From the NCBI RefSeq assembly GCF_019649055.1, contig NW_026570252.1:62001-126000 (forward strand): a DNA stretch of 64,000 nucleotides, given 5' to 3'. The DNA is from Paramacrobiotus metropolitanus (lineage: Eukaryota > Tardigrada > Eutardigrada > Parachela > Macrobiotidae). Below are positions 11,578 through 21,395 of this stretch, in pieces; the first letter of the stretch is position 1, and every line of letters begins with the position of its first letter. Both the position numbers and the translations under genes were made by a program. Under the pieces are notes generated by a model. The model was given only the letters and a program-made list of their open reading frames with translations. It made no database searches and had not been told where the DNA came from.

Positions 11578-12066
11578 CTACCGGCGATCACCTTCCCGCA
11601 CTTCCGGCAACATCCACCGAAAAATATGGACAACCGCGACGCTGATCAGCAGAAGCATGCCGACGCTGAGCAGAGAATGCTGCCCGCTAAAGCGGCTACA
11701 CATCAGAACGGCGAAGACCAGAAGACAGCAACCGGCGACACCGATACCAGTCAGTAGGCCGGTGTGCTGTGTCTGCTGATTATCTTTTTTGTCCTGCGTC
11801 CCATCCAGCGCTGGTTCCTCAAGGTCGACGGCATCGCCCACAATATCATCAGGATTAGGTATGACGCCTTCTGCTGTTTTTCTGTGGCCCGGCGGTTGTC
11901 GCTCGGCAAGATTGCGTTCCATTTGGGCGGCTGGTGCCGTAGAATCTGGTAAGGCGGCATACAGTTGTGCCGGCACGACTAGTATCACGGTCAGTAATGC
12001 TGCCAGAAACGTTACAAAGTCGTGCCGCGATGAAGCCATTCCGGAGAGGAAAACGTCCTTCAACAT
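11578..12066 (-). CDS. Single-exon signal peptide/two-helix membrane protein A
   Basis: A 162-residue protein of unrecognised family. It has an N-terminal hydrophobic leader (FLAALLTVILVVPAQLYA, about residues 19-36), a Pro/Asp-rich ectodomain with a 'PDDIV' motif, then two membrane helices (GLLTGIGVAGCCLLVFAVLM and SVGMLLLISVAVVHIF) and a charged tail (LPEVREGDRR). The 20.9-kb protein aligns end to end, including the leader, which fixes the start at 12066. The order leader, hydrophilic part, helix, short loop, helix, Trp-x-x-Pro, charged tail mirrors the two-exon family next door (WIVPGLRVQR versus WMLPEVREGD). Distant relationship is an inference. No introns apparent. Confidence 0.65.
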   Translation of the reverse strand: MLKDVFLSGMASSRHDFVTFLAALLTVILVVPAQLYAALPDSTAPAAQMERNLAERQPPGHRKTAEGVIPNPDDIVGDAVDLEEPALDGTQDKKDNQQTQHTGLLTGIGVAGCCLLVFAVLMCSRFSGQHSLLSVGMLLLISVAVVHIFRWMLPEVREGDRR

Positions 12067-13766
12067 GCCTATCGCTGTAATACAAGTACTTTCATCAGGA
12101 TCAGAGATAGGACGTCAACATGCTTTGTGTCTAAATGTGCAGCATCCGATTTAGATTGTGGCCAAACACAGCGCACGTTTATTACCAAGTTCTTATTCAC
12201 AAATCATAATTTGACACAGCACGCTTCGGAACTGCAAGTAATCAGCCTGCTCAATGGCAACACTGAGAGAAGGAGCTATAAAATGGTTAAAATTGCGTGC
12301 AGTAACAGGTAACTGTATAAAGAAACCAATAGAGTAACAGACTTAATCACAGCAGACAGAGCGATGCGCCTCATTCGGTCGAATAAACATGTACTGCGTA
12401 AACAGCCATACAGCGCTGTGGCAGAACAACAACCGTTTCCCGGTAGAACTGCCGGTTCATCTCGTTGTGTGACATAGCTTGCAAGTATAGTCCATGAAAA
12501 CAGGCGCCGTGTATTATCAGCGAGGTTTCCTGTCTAATTAGGGGATTCAATAGCGCCGCAAGGCAGAGTAGACCTGGTGTCTCCCTCGCTTGTTTTGCCG
12601 CTGCGTTGGCGTGTTAAGGTTTCCCAGAAACTACTTCGGAGTTGTTGTATTATGTGATTACGAGATGGAGTACCGGTCGTAATCGATATCGACCGGCTTG
12701 ACTCTGAATGCGCTCACACAATTTTAAAGTACAATCATGTTGTTTTAATTTCCTGTCGTGGCAACCACAGCAATACGCTACACGGGTGGTGTTTCAGTTA
12801 TCAAATCAGTCGTGATGGGGCGGCGAGCGAGCCGATTTGCTATAAACAGCCTTTCTGTCAGGAAACAAATTATGTTTTATGGGTTAATCAGATAATATGT
12901 GGAATTTTGACAACTGCGCTGAAAACTAATAACTCTATAGAAATAGTGAACTAACAAACAGCAGAAATGAGCGGTCTATTCTAATGGCTTTGCACCCTGT
13001 CTATCAAAATCTGCTGGAGAAAGCGTATAACAATACGGTTCAGCTCAAAGTTGATACTATTATTACGGCACAAGAGCAGACAACCCCAAAGGGACTTCAA
13101 GTCTGGTCGAACAAAAACATTGACCTGCGCACCAGCATAAACAGAGAACACTTAACATGTGCATATATAAGATAGAAAGCGAATATTCTCATCACAAGGA
13201 AATTCGTATCGTTGGACCCTGCAAACTATCGCACGGCTAAAATCAAATATAACAGTGCCTCTACCAGCTGTTGCACGGGGCACAAAATTCCAACTCGTTG
13301 TGTGTTATCCTTTAATACCGGAAGCCGATTCTGTGGATAGCGGCACACGTTTCCTGCCTAATTAGTTGAGAGGATAATGCCGCTAGGCAGAACAAAGACC
13401 GGTGACTCTCTCGCCAGCTATGCCGCTGGGTTTGGGGTTTAAGGTTTTAATAACCTCAGTCTTCAGACATGTTATGTCATACGATTAGGAGATAAAGTAC
13501 TGTACTGACACCCTGAACTCGGAGAAAGTTTTAGCTGTGCAGCCACGCGTACGTTGTACGACTGCGTTCACTGCTCACATACACGGCTTGCAACTGCATG
13601 CAGACTGCTGGCTATTGGCTGAACGCAGTCGGCTTTAATTGACCTTTAAATCCACCTGTCTACAGTACCGTGCTGCTCATTTTGTACAAAATTTCTCCAA
13701 GTGCAGGGTGTCAGTACAGTACCGGTAGCAATCGATATGGACCGGCTGACTGGGACGTCTTTACAC
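12067..13766. repeat. Intergenic block with tandem repeats of a duplicated spacer
   Basis: Two diverged copies of one spacer occur here, at about 12,460-12,730 and 13,300-13,770. A third lies at about 21,680-21,945 in the second unit. Shared blocks include TTTCCTGTCTAATTAG, GCCGCAAGGCAGA and ATCGATATCGACCGGCTTGAC. The copies lie beyond the single-exon gene in both units. No gene supported; the plus-strand frame 12984-13175 has no recognisable content. Confidence 0.6.
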
Positions 13767-13775
13767 AATTACGAC
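13767..13775. repeat. Left target site duplication (9 bp)
   Basis: AATTACGAC directly precedes the retrotransposon and is repeated at 16983-16991 directly after its poly(A). The paralogous empty site at about 12,717 reads ACACAATTTTAAAGTACA before the same TTTTAATTTCC flank, which confirms the junction. Confidence 0.75.
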
Positions 13776-16700
13776 ATTTTTTTTTTCTTTTTAATTATAC
13801 GTTAATAAATTTCTATAAAATTTTTGTGTATCTGATTTTCTGTGGACTACATTCCTGTGTATTCTTTTGGGCTTTATTTCTGTGCCCCTGAATGGCAAAT
13901 TTCCCGCCATTCAGTATGGAGGGTGGCCGCGGGACCATAGTCTGGTAGCAAGTCTCCAGAAGCTGTGTGGTGGCAGCTGTCCCGCGGACATCCAGCGACC
14001 ACCAGCCATGCACTAGTAAGTTCCTTTGTACTTTACCCCTCAATCATTGTGCTGCCTCCTATCCTTTCTTTTATGGCTGCTGCTACTACATCGAATCTGC
14101 ATTACAAGAAAGATGGCACGTTGGATTTGCGGTTTAAAACATCCAGGGCTGCACGGGGAGCCCAACAAGGTCCGCCAATGCCAACGGGTTCCTCCGCTGC
14201 GCCAGTCTTCCTTTCCCAATTGCAGACGCACCCGCCTATGCCTTCACGTCTTCCGAAGAATGCTCGGTTTGTCTGCGCACAAGCCTTTGGCCACGCCTTA
14301 AGAAAGTGCTGTTCGCAGAATGTGTTTGAGTCATGGAGAGAGCTCCTCCTGTTCCCTAAGAAAGCATTCGTCCTACCTGCTACACGCCAGCTGCGAAAAG
14401 AATCCCTTACGACAGTGATTAAGCGCAACGTTAGCAGCTTATCTGCTACCACCCCCCTCATGGCTCAACAGCAAAGACGAGGCAGTAGAAGCACATCACA
14501 GTTCGACGCGGAAAGAATGTGGAGACAAGTAGCTAGTGCTTTTCAGTGTGAAAATACAAAAGGGGCTATTCGGGCTGTCATCTCCCAAGACTCTGTAGCG
14601 CCACTAAACCAAGCCACCATTACTGCCCTACAAGAAAAGCACCCTCCTCGACCAGCAGCAGCTCAGCTACCTTTACCGCCCCATGCAGAAACCCCATTTC
14701 CCGTTTCGCCCAAAGAAGTAATGAACAGCGTTTACAGTTTCCCGGCAGGTTCAGCAGGAGGATACTCTGATCTGCGTCCCCAACATGTGAAGGATATGCT
14801 AGGCAGACGGGATGATGTGGAGAGTGATCTCTGCAGTACACTGATGCAGTTCATGGACTTGATTCTAAGCGGCGGTGTCCCCGATGACGTTTGTCCTTAT
14901 TTTTACGGAGCGAAACTGATCGCACTCAGTAAGCCTGACGGTGGTATTCGTCCTATCGCAGTTGGGGACACACTGCGTCGGATGGCATCAAAAATTGTGG
15001 CGGCGAGATGTCAGGATGAAATTGGCCGTTTACTGAAACCTATTCAGCTCGGTTTTGGAACGAAAGGAGGAGCAGAAGCAATCGTACACGCGACCAGCCG
15101 CTTTTTGCAGTTTAATCACGGCGGAGTGCGGATACTGGTCAAACTTGATTTCCGCAATGCCTTTAATATGATCGGCAGAGATGTAGTATTACGCGCAGTA
15201 AGCAAGTACATCCCTGCATATTTTAACTACTTTATGAAGTCATATGGAGAATGGTCACATTTACTATGCGGAGATGAATTATTGATGTCACAGTGGGGAG
15301 TGCAGCAAGGAGATCCAGTTGGTCCACTGGCTTTTTGTCTCGCAGTTTTGGAGCTCCTGAGGAAGCTGAAAAGCATTTTGAAAGCTGCTTACCTGGATGA
15401 TGTCACGTTAGGAGGCACTGAAGAACAAATCATAGAAGATATCGAAACGGTTATTCAAGAAGGTGCTGAGCTGGGACTGGTTTTGAATTTTTCGAAATGC
15501 GAAGTCTTTATTTTTGGTGGTGACGAGAACGAAAGATCGCAAGCAAAAGAAAATCTGCTTCGCAAGTGGCCGCAACTCATCATTCTGGAACAGGACAATT
15601 TCTCAGTTTTAGGAGCAGCTTTGAACGAAGTTTCGGTGCCCGTTTATTTGAAGACCAAAATCCAAGATTTGAAAGTTATGGTGGAACGTTTACAGTTTTT
15701 GCCATCACATCACGCACTTTATTTGTTGAGAAATTGTTTCGCGATTCCGAAGTTAATTTACCTGCTACGTACAAGTCCATGTTACGAATGTCCGGACATG
15801 TTACGAAGTTTTGATGAAATCCTACGTGGCGCAGTGCAAAGGATTACCAACGCAGACATATCTGATATTTTATGGCTACAGATGAATTTGCCAGTTGGAC
15901 GGGCGGGTCTCGGAATTCGAAGCGCAGATATGCTAGCTCTTCCCGCTTTCATAGCGTCGGCATATTCTGTGCAAACCTTGGCTTCCGGGATTTTTCCAGC
16001 CTATGATGGTGATTTTATTGATGCTGTAGTTCAGAAGTGGGTTGATCGCTACGCGTGCACGCCACCGGACGAATTGGCTCGTAAGCATCAGTCGGCATGG
16101 GATGAACCTGGTATCGAACTGATGTATTCTTTTGCGCGTTTACATGCATACAGTGATAATGTGAAGCGAGCAGTTTTCCTGGCTGCATCTGAGCCGGAAT
16201 CTGGCGCATGGTTAAACGCCTTACCCGTCCCATCACTCGGTAATTTTCTCAATGATGAGCAGCTGCGAATAGCTGTTGGCCTCCGATTTGGCATGGACAT
16301 TGTTCGGGAGCATCAGTGTGTGAGCTGCGGAACCAGAGTGCAGCCAAATGGACATCATGGTCTTTCTTGCTTGTACAGTAAAGGAAGATGGAGTCGGCAT
16401 TGTGAAATGAACAGGATTGTGGAAAAATCGTTCTCGGCAGCGGGTGTTCCGTGCCAATTGGAACCTCCGGGGATGTGCGGACTGAACGGCAAACGTCCGG
16501 ATGGTGTTACTCTAGTTCCTGTGCGGGACGGCCAGTATGTGGTGTGGGATGCTACGTGCTCCTGTACGGTTGCGTCTTCTTATGTGGACCGTTCTGCAAG
16601 GCAGGCGGGTTCAGCGGCACGAGTAGCTGAATCTCATAAACGGAACCACTACCGCTTCTTACAGCCGCCGTATTCCTTTTATCCTGTTGTATGCGAAACC

Positions 16701-16984
16701 TTTGGAGTGCAGAGCGAGTCGACGAAGGAACTTTTTAAGTTTTTAGGTTGTAGAATTTTTGAAAAAACGGGTGAAGCGCGTTCGAGTTCGTTTTTGAAAC
16801 AGCGCTTCAGCATTGCCGTTGTTCGTGGTAATGCGGCGGCAGTTTTGGGCACTTTGCCGCGTGTTAAACAGTTCAATAACGCTAATGATGGTATTGGATG
16901 TTTTGGTAGTACCTAATTTTGTAGCAGTAGTGTCTGGTTAATACTGTCATAATTATAAAAAGGTATTATATTTAAAAAAAAAAA
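13776..16984 (+). mobile_element. Full-length non-LTR retrotransposon with poly(A) and TSD
   Basis: About 3.2 kb element on the plus strand with one long open frame, a short 3' UTR ending in a run of A (16974-16984), and a 9-bp direct duplication AATTACGAC at each side. It splits a spacer whose uninterrupted relative is present at about 12.7 kb. The open frame without stops and the intact TSD suggest a fairly recent insertion. It lies between the two units of the segmental duplication, which lengthened unit A. Confidence 0.85.
13965..16916 (+). CDS. Retrotransposon ORF: reverse transcriptase plus restriction-like endonuclease
   Basis: A 983-residue polyprotein. Reverse transcriptase motifs are seen in order: GGIRPIAVGDTLRRM (about 325-340), motif A KLDFRNAF with Asp395, motif B QQGDPVGP (447-454) and motif C YLDD (476-479). 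The C-terminal part has a CCHC-like knuckle (CVSCG ... HHGLSC, ending Cys802) and a PD-(D/E)XK-like nuclease signature: KRPDG (843-847), WDATC (861-865), and a downstream Lys/Tyr-containing SHKRNHYRFL. This order (RT, zinc knuckle, restriction-like endonuclease) is that of the R2/NeSL/Hero type of elements, not of APE-type LINEs. No N-terminal C2H2 fingers are evident. The start may instead be the in-frame ATG at 14073. No frame breaks. Confidence 0.85.
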   Translation: MWWQLSRGHPATTSHALVSSFVLYPSIIVLPPILSFMAAATTSNLHYKKDGTLDLRFKTSRAARGAQQGPPMPTGSSAAPVFLSQLQTHPPMPSRLPKNARFVCAQAFGHALRKCCSQNVFESWRELLLFPKKAFVLPATRQLRKESLTTVIKRNVSSLSATTPLMAQQQRRGSRSTSQFDAERMWRQVASAFQCENTKGAIRAVISQDSVAPLNQATITALQEKHPPRPAAAQLPLPPHAETPFPVSPKEVMNSVYSFPAGSAGGYSDLRPQHVKDMLGRRDDVESDLCSTLMQFMDLILSGGVPDDVCPYFYGAKLIALSKPDGGIRPIAVGDTLRRMASKIVAARCQDEIGRLLKPIQLGFGTKGGAEAIVHATSRFLQFNHGGVRILVKLDFRNAFNMIGRDVVLRAVSKYIPAYFNYFMKSYGEWSHLLCGDELLMSQWGVQQGDPVGPLAFCLAVLELLRKLKSILKAAYLDDVTLGGTEEQIIEDIETVIQEGAELGLVLNFSKCEVFIFGGDENERSQAKENLLRKWPQLIILEQDNFSVLGAALNEVSVPVYLKTKIQDLKVMVERLQFLPSHHALYLLRNCFAIPKLIYLLRTSPCYECPDMLRSFDEILRGAVQRITNADISDILWLQMNLPVGRAGLGIRSADMLALPAFIASAYSVQTLASGIFPAYDGDFIDAVVQKWVDRYACTPPDELARKHQSAWDEPGIELMYSFARLHAYSDNVKRAVFLAASEPESGAWLNALPVPSLGNFLNDEQLRIAVGLRFGMDIVREHQCVSCGTRVQPNGHHGLSCLYSKGRWSRHCEMNRIVEKSFSAAGVPCQLEPPGMCGLNGKRPDGVTLVPVRDGQYVVWDATCSCTVASSYVDRSARQAGSAARVAESHKRNHYRFLQPPYSFYPVVCETFGVQSESTKELFKFLGCRIFEKTGEARSSSFLKQRFSIAVVRGNAAAVLGTLPRVKQFNNANDGIGCFGST

Positions 16985-18152
16985 TTACGACGTACATGTT
17001 TTAATTTCCAGTCTTTACAAGAGCGATGAGTGAAGCGAGCAGGGCCTCCATAGCCATTGCCGCGCATAAACTTTTGCAGATGGCTCTAGGGACTTACTTG
17101 CACCTCTGTTCACTATTGGCGCCACCTCGTTTTTTAAAGGCACAACTTTTCGATAATTCAGTGAACGCACCCCGGAGTATGAAAAGCTGGATTCACCCGT
17201 TTTAGAAAGAGAAAAAACTATCTCGTTACTGTGGTATACCTCCATTTTTTCTCTTTCGAAAAATTTTTAGGATATTCCGATATTATGTACAAGCTTTGAG
17301 ATTCATTTGCACTGTATTAAGGTAATGTAATGTGACTAATGTCTGTTGCCAAGTATCACCTGTAACTCTCCACCAAGTACTGCGTTCAAAGATAGATAAC
17401 GCTCACTCTTTTGCGTGTGCGACTCTCTAGTAATCAGTCCGAACAGTATTCAACAGCACAAATATACAAAAAGACCACGAAATAAACAGGAGGCAAGGAG
17501 AACGGATCCGTAATCTTTCGAAAAATATGGCAAAGAGAACGGATCCGCGCGACGTCAAGGAAAACCGATTGATAGTAAGGTGGAAAACGTAATACACTAG
17601 GTTTCGAAAGTCAGAGTTAACAAAAACAGTTGTTCAGAAAATCTGCCTAAAATATCATAATGTATTAAAAATATTAATAAAAAATATTATTAAAATAAGT
17701 TATGTCGCAAGAAAGAGTTTGCGAGAAATCGATGTTGTGGTGAAAAACAAAAGGAAAACAAAAGTTGGCGCCTGTAGATACAACATGGTGCAAAAGGGCT
17801 GCCAGTAGTAAACAAGTGCCCATAATATCAACCCAATGTTTTGTGGAACGCGCCTATCGTTTTAGCGCAGTGATTTGACGCGAATAAGACGCGCATAGAC
17901 TTATATATAAGCTATGTGATCATTGATCCATATTACATAAGACTGAAAAGAATGAGCGTTGATGTTCAATTTATTAATCACGTGACTTCAGCGGCACCGG
18001 TCGCCTGACTTTCAGGTTTCAAAACGTTAAAGGCTCACCTGAAAAAAATCATTTAGCTATTTCTTTCTTACCTTAATATTTTCTTCATTTTACCTTACCC
18101 TTTTCTGTACATTACAAGCAAAACAACGATGAAAGCAATTGCGGCTCAAACG
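16917..18152. other. Retrotransposon 3' UTR and flank, no gene
   Basis: After the 3' UTR and poly(A) the host spacer resumes at 16983. A minus-strand frame of 76 codons at 17015-17245 has no recognised domain. A direct repeat GAGAACGGATCCG occurs at about 17,500 and 17,537. Nothing else supported. Confidence 0.4.
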
Positions 18153-18988
18153 TCAAAACTCCTCTTTAACAATTCGTTGAACGCACATCCCGGGGACTAT
18201 CCAAGCCGAAACCAGAGCTCCGACGATGCACACTCCGAAAAGCATCATGAAACCGATGTAAATTCACTGATGACCGTTGTTGTAGTTGGGCCAGAACACG
18301 TAACGTAATAGCAACAGTACCATGACAATGGCGATCACAGTAGCAACAGAAGCATCTGACATGTCCAGAATCCGCCCGATATTCCATGTGTTCGAGTTTT
18401 TCAGTCCATGTTCTGCCATGTCTGTGGAACGCGAAGATTCCTGTTTCATATTCTTGAGAAAACTTTCTTCGAGGAGACTGGTGCGCTCTTCCATATAAAT
18501 AACATGATGTTTTAGCAGTCGGAAATCCTTTTTGTACGTTTCAAATGTGCCCCTGCTAAAACGCAAACTCTTACAGAGTGAAATCTTCGCTGAACTTGTA
18601 CGAGAAAAAAATGAAAAGTAATCAAGCAAAAAGAATCGCCGTTGTACTTTCTTAGAGACACGCTGGTATTTTCCTATTTTGAAAATTCAAATATATGTAG
18701 AATACGAGCAAATTAAACGGTCGAAAAGCAAAAGTCAGGATGAACAAATATTTGCCTTTAAGCGTGAATAACATAAGCATTGCGATAGTACCTTAAAAGA
18801 GCCAGACACTGCAGCACAGCCTGCATCTTTTCCTCATCGGTCCATGTCGCCGCCAGGACGAATTTATCCTGCAGACACAACAACTCTTTTTGTGTTGTTG
18901 TGGGAGTTTTTGCGTCTTCTTCATGCAATCCTCCTGCCACGAATGCTGCAGGCAAGAAGGTCCCGAACAAATGCAATGACACCGGCGT
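18153..18988 (-). pseudogene. Two-exon membrane protein family, copy 6, start lost and stop gained
   Basis: Closest to copy 5, with exons of identical length (197 and 400 nt) and a 239-bp intron. Exon 1 (18988-18792) encodes the leader LFGTFLPAAFVA and ELLCLQDKF..TWTDEEKMQAVLQCLALLR with donor AAG|GTACTA. Exon 2 (18552-18153) follows TTTTAGCAG. Two lesions: the codon aligned with the ATG of copy 5 is ACG (18988-18986), and an in-frame TGA at 18266-18264 lies between the two membrane helices. Beyond it the frame continues open to a tail VQRIVKEEF and the family stop at 18153. The reading frame is otherwise preserved, so inactivation is recent or the stop is read through. Confidence 0.75.
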
Positions 18989-20915
18989 TTTGAGTAGCGC
19001 TGCGCTTAAATCGAAGATTTGTATTCTGGGCTAGAATAAATAAATCCAGTTAAGCTTATTTCCGGTAATCTGAAAATTTAATTTAAAGACTGGAGAATCG
19101 CCACAAGAGTAAATTAAACATTTTTTTGCTATCTGAGATGAGCAACGGTAATTGCGACCGTTTAATAAATAATTCTAATACAGCTTATTTCGGGTTATCT
19201 GAAAATTTAATCGAAAGGCTGACGAATCGCCAAAAGATTGAAGGAAACATTTTGTTCTATGCGAGATAAACTCTGTTAATTGCCGCCGATTTATGAAGAA
19301 CTGGATCAATATTGCGAGGCATCTAAGGAACTATCACGTGCTTCCTCCCTTTGCCTGTGGTAAATTGACCAATTCACATATCAAACCACGTGGCAAGCTA
19401 GTCACGTGGTTTCCGTCTCGCATTTTCAGCAGGTGTAGATCGCTGTGTACAACATGCAGTTGCAGCTTAGCTTTAGACACAAAATGACTAGATGAAAATC
19501 GTAGGAATCTCAATATTATCTCAAAAAATGTTTCTTTTACTGCCTTTTATTTACTCCGTCGCTAGTTTCGACTAAAAAATTAATATGAGTGGTGGAGTCA
19601 GTCAAAGAGATCATTCGCGAGAAGAAGATTCAAGTGCGTCTAGCAGCACGGATCATGCTGGCTGGCTAAGCAGTCGTAAAACAAAAAGGTACGATTACAG
19701 CTGAACGCAAATATATTCACGAATCACAAAACATTACAGTTTAATAATTAAATGTAGAAGCTTAAGCAAAACTTGCTTTCATTTTTTGTTTTTTTCTTAA
19801 AAACCGTTGTGTATGGCTCGGTGTGCGACTGTGCGTGTGCAAGACCCAGAAAACTCCACTGTACAGACTACAGATATGCTGGGGTTTGACTTTCCCTACT
19901 CAGCCCTACTGTTCATAAAAATCGTCCGCGTACATTTTTGTAGATTTATCCTAGGGCTTTTTATCTCACAGATAACGATAGCACAGGCTCACAGCTGAAT
20001 TGGCATCCTGCGTTTCGAAATCTGCTACAGCCAGAAAAACAAATCCACCATCATGCAAGCAAAACTGCGCGAGGAAACTCAGCTGTTGAAGAATCAGGCC
20101 TGTGTTTCTCTACATAGTCTGTACTGAAGAGAAAATTCCCTGGCGAAATTTCAAAAAATATGTAACTATCAGGCCACTTAGCCAATTAAAAAAATTTCGC
20201 AGCACTTTTTAAGATCAGAAAAAAAGTGAAAGCAGTGATATACCCAACAAATGCAGCAGCAGTCTCAGCCGACAGCCAGTCTGTACAATCTACACCTGCT
20301 GGACGATATTAGGCAAGCGACCACGTGACAATCGACCAATAGAATGCTAGTCCGTCCTTTATGTGAATTGGTCAATTGCGTGGACAATAATAAAGACGAG
20401 TATAATCCTTGACTTCAGACGCTCTTGCGCTTAATCTGCTTCCACCGTATCCAATGTAGGCTAAATAAGCTAATACAATCGATTACCACCCAAAGGTATT
20501 AAGTTTTCACAGTTAATCACCGCGACAGAGCTACTGCGATGAAACGGAGATTGTGTGCCGTGCTTAATAAATATGCAGCGGAAATGATTGTACTTTGTAG
20601 AACGATTAAAATTTGTCTTTTTCGGCTTTGTCAATATACTGTTTCCCTGTACACGATCAACCCGTTGTTTTTTTACGGACAAATTTTGTAGGTATATGGC
20701 AGTACTACATAGCGTCAGCGCTAATGTTTGTCTGATTTAGCCTGTTCGTTTTTTAATCGTATCCCAAAGTCATTCAGAATCACATGTAAATAACAGCTTC
20801 GAGATCCTGTGGGTAGCACATTCCAGTTTCTGTTGGCATTGAGCGGCGAGAAAATTAAAAATGTCGCAAAAGAATCGCATAAAAAATTTGGCAATCTTCA
20901 GTATTCTCATAGACC
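18989..20915. other. Duplicated spacer, no gene
   Basis: Corresponds to 10.83-11.58 kb of the first unit with extra sequence. Internal near-duplicates of an about 120-bp block occur at about 19,040-19,160 and 19,175-19,290 (ATTTCGGGTTATCTGAAAAT-like). TTTGCCTGTGGTAAATTG and CTGCTGGACGATATTAGG-type segments show local inverted similarity around 19.35 and 20.3 kb (CACGTGGTTTCC near TGACAATCGACC). No coding evidence. Confidence 0.4.
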
Positions 20916-21395
20916 TCAGATTTGCCGGCCATCCCCATCCCCCACATCCGGCAACATCCACCGAAAAACATGGACAACCGCGACACTGATCACCAGAATA
21001 ATACCGACACTGCTCAGTGAATGCTGACCGGTAAAGTGGCTACACAACACAACGGCGAAGACCAGCAGACAGCAACCGGCGATCCCGATACCAACCAGCA
21101 GGCCGGTGTGCCGTGTCCGCTTTTTATCCGTATCATCGACCGTCCCGTCCAGCGTTGCTTCCCCATTGTCGACGGTAAAGTAGACAATATCATCAGGAAT
21201 AGGTGAGGTTGCACCTTTTCCTGATGATATTGTATGCCTTGGTGGTTGTCTCGTCGCGGAAGTGCTTTCCATGTTGACTGCTTGTGCCATATCATCGGGT
21301 TTGGCGGCGTACACGACTGTTATCACGGTGAACAGTGCTGCCAAAATAGCCGCGCTTTCGTACGACGCTAAAACGTTTCCCGGGAAGAAAGTCAT
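20916..21395 (-). CDS. Single-exon signal peptide/two-helix membrane protein B
   Basis: A 159-residue paralogue of the 11.6-kb protein. It has a leader (AAILAALFTVITVVYAA, about 14-30), an ectodomain with PIPDDIV, then GLLVGIGIAGCCLLVFAVVL and SVGIILVISVAVVHVF helices, and a tail LPDVGDGDGRQI. The membrane half is nearly identical to protein A while the ectodomain has diverged, suggesting stronger constraint on the helices. Frame intact. It occupies the same position relative to copy 6 as protein A does to copy 5. Function unknown. Confidence 0.65.
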   Translation of the reverse strand: MTFFPGNVLASYESAAILAALFTVITVVYAAKPDDMAQAVNMESTSATRQPPRHTISSGKGATSPIPDDIVYFTVDNGEATLDGTVDDTDKKRTRHTGLLVGIGIAGCCLLVFAVVLCSHFTGQHSLSSVGIILVISVAVVHVFRWMLPDVGDGDGRQI

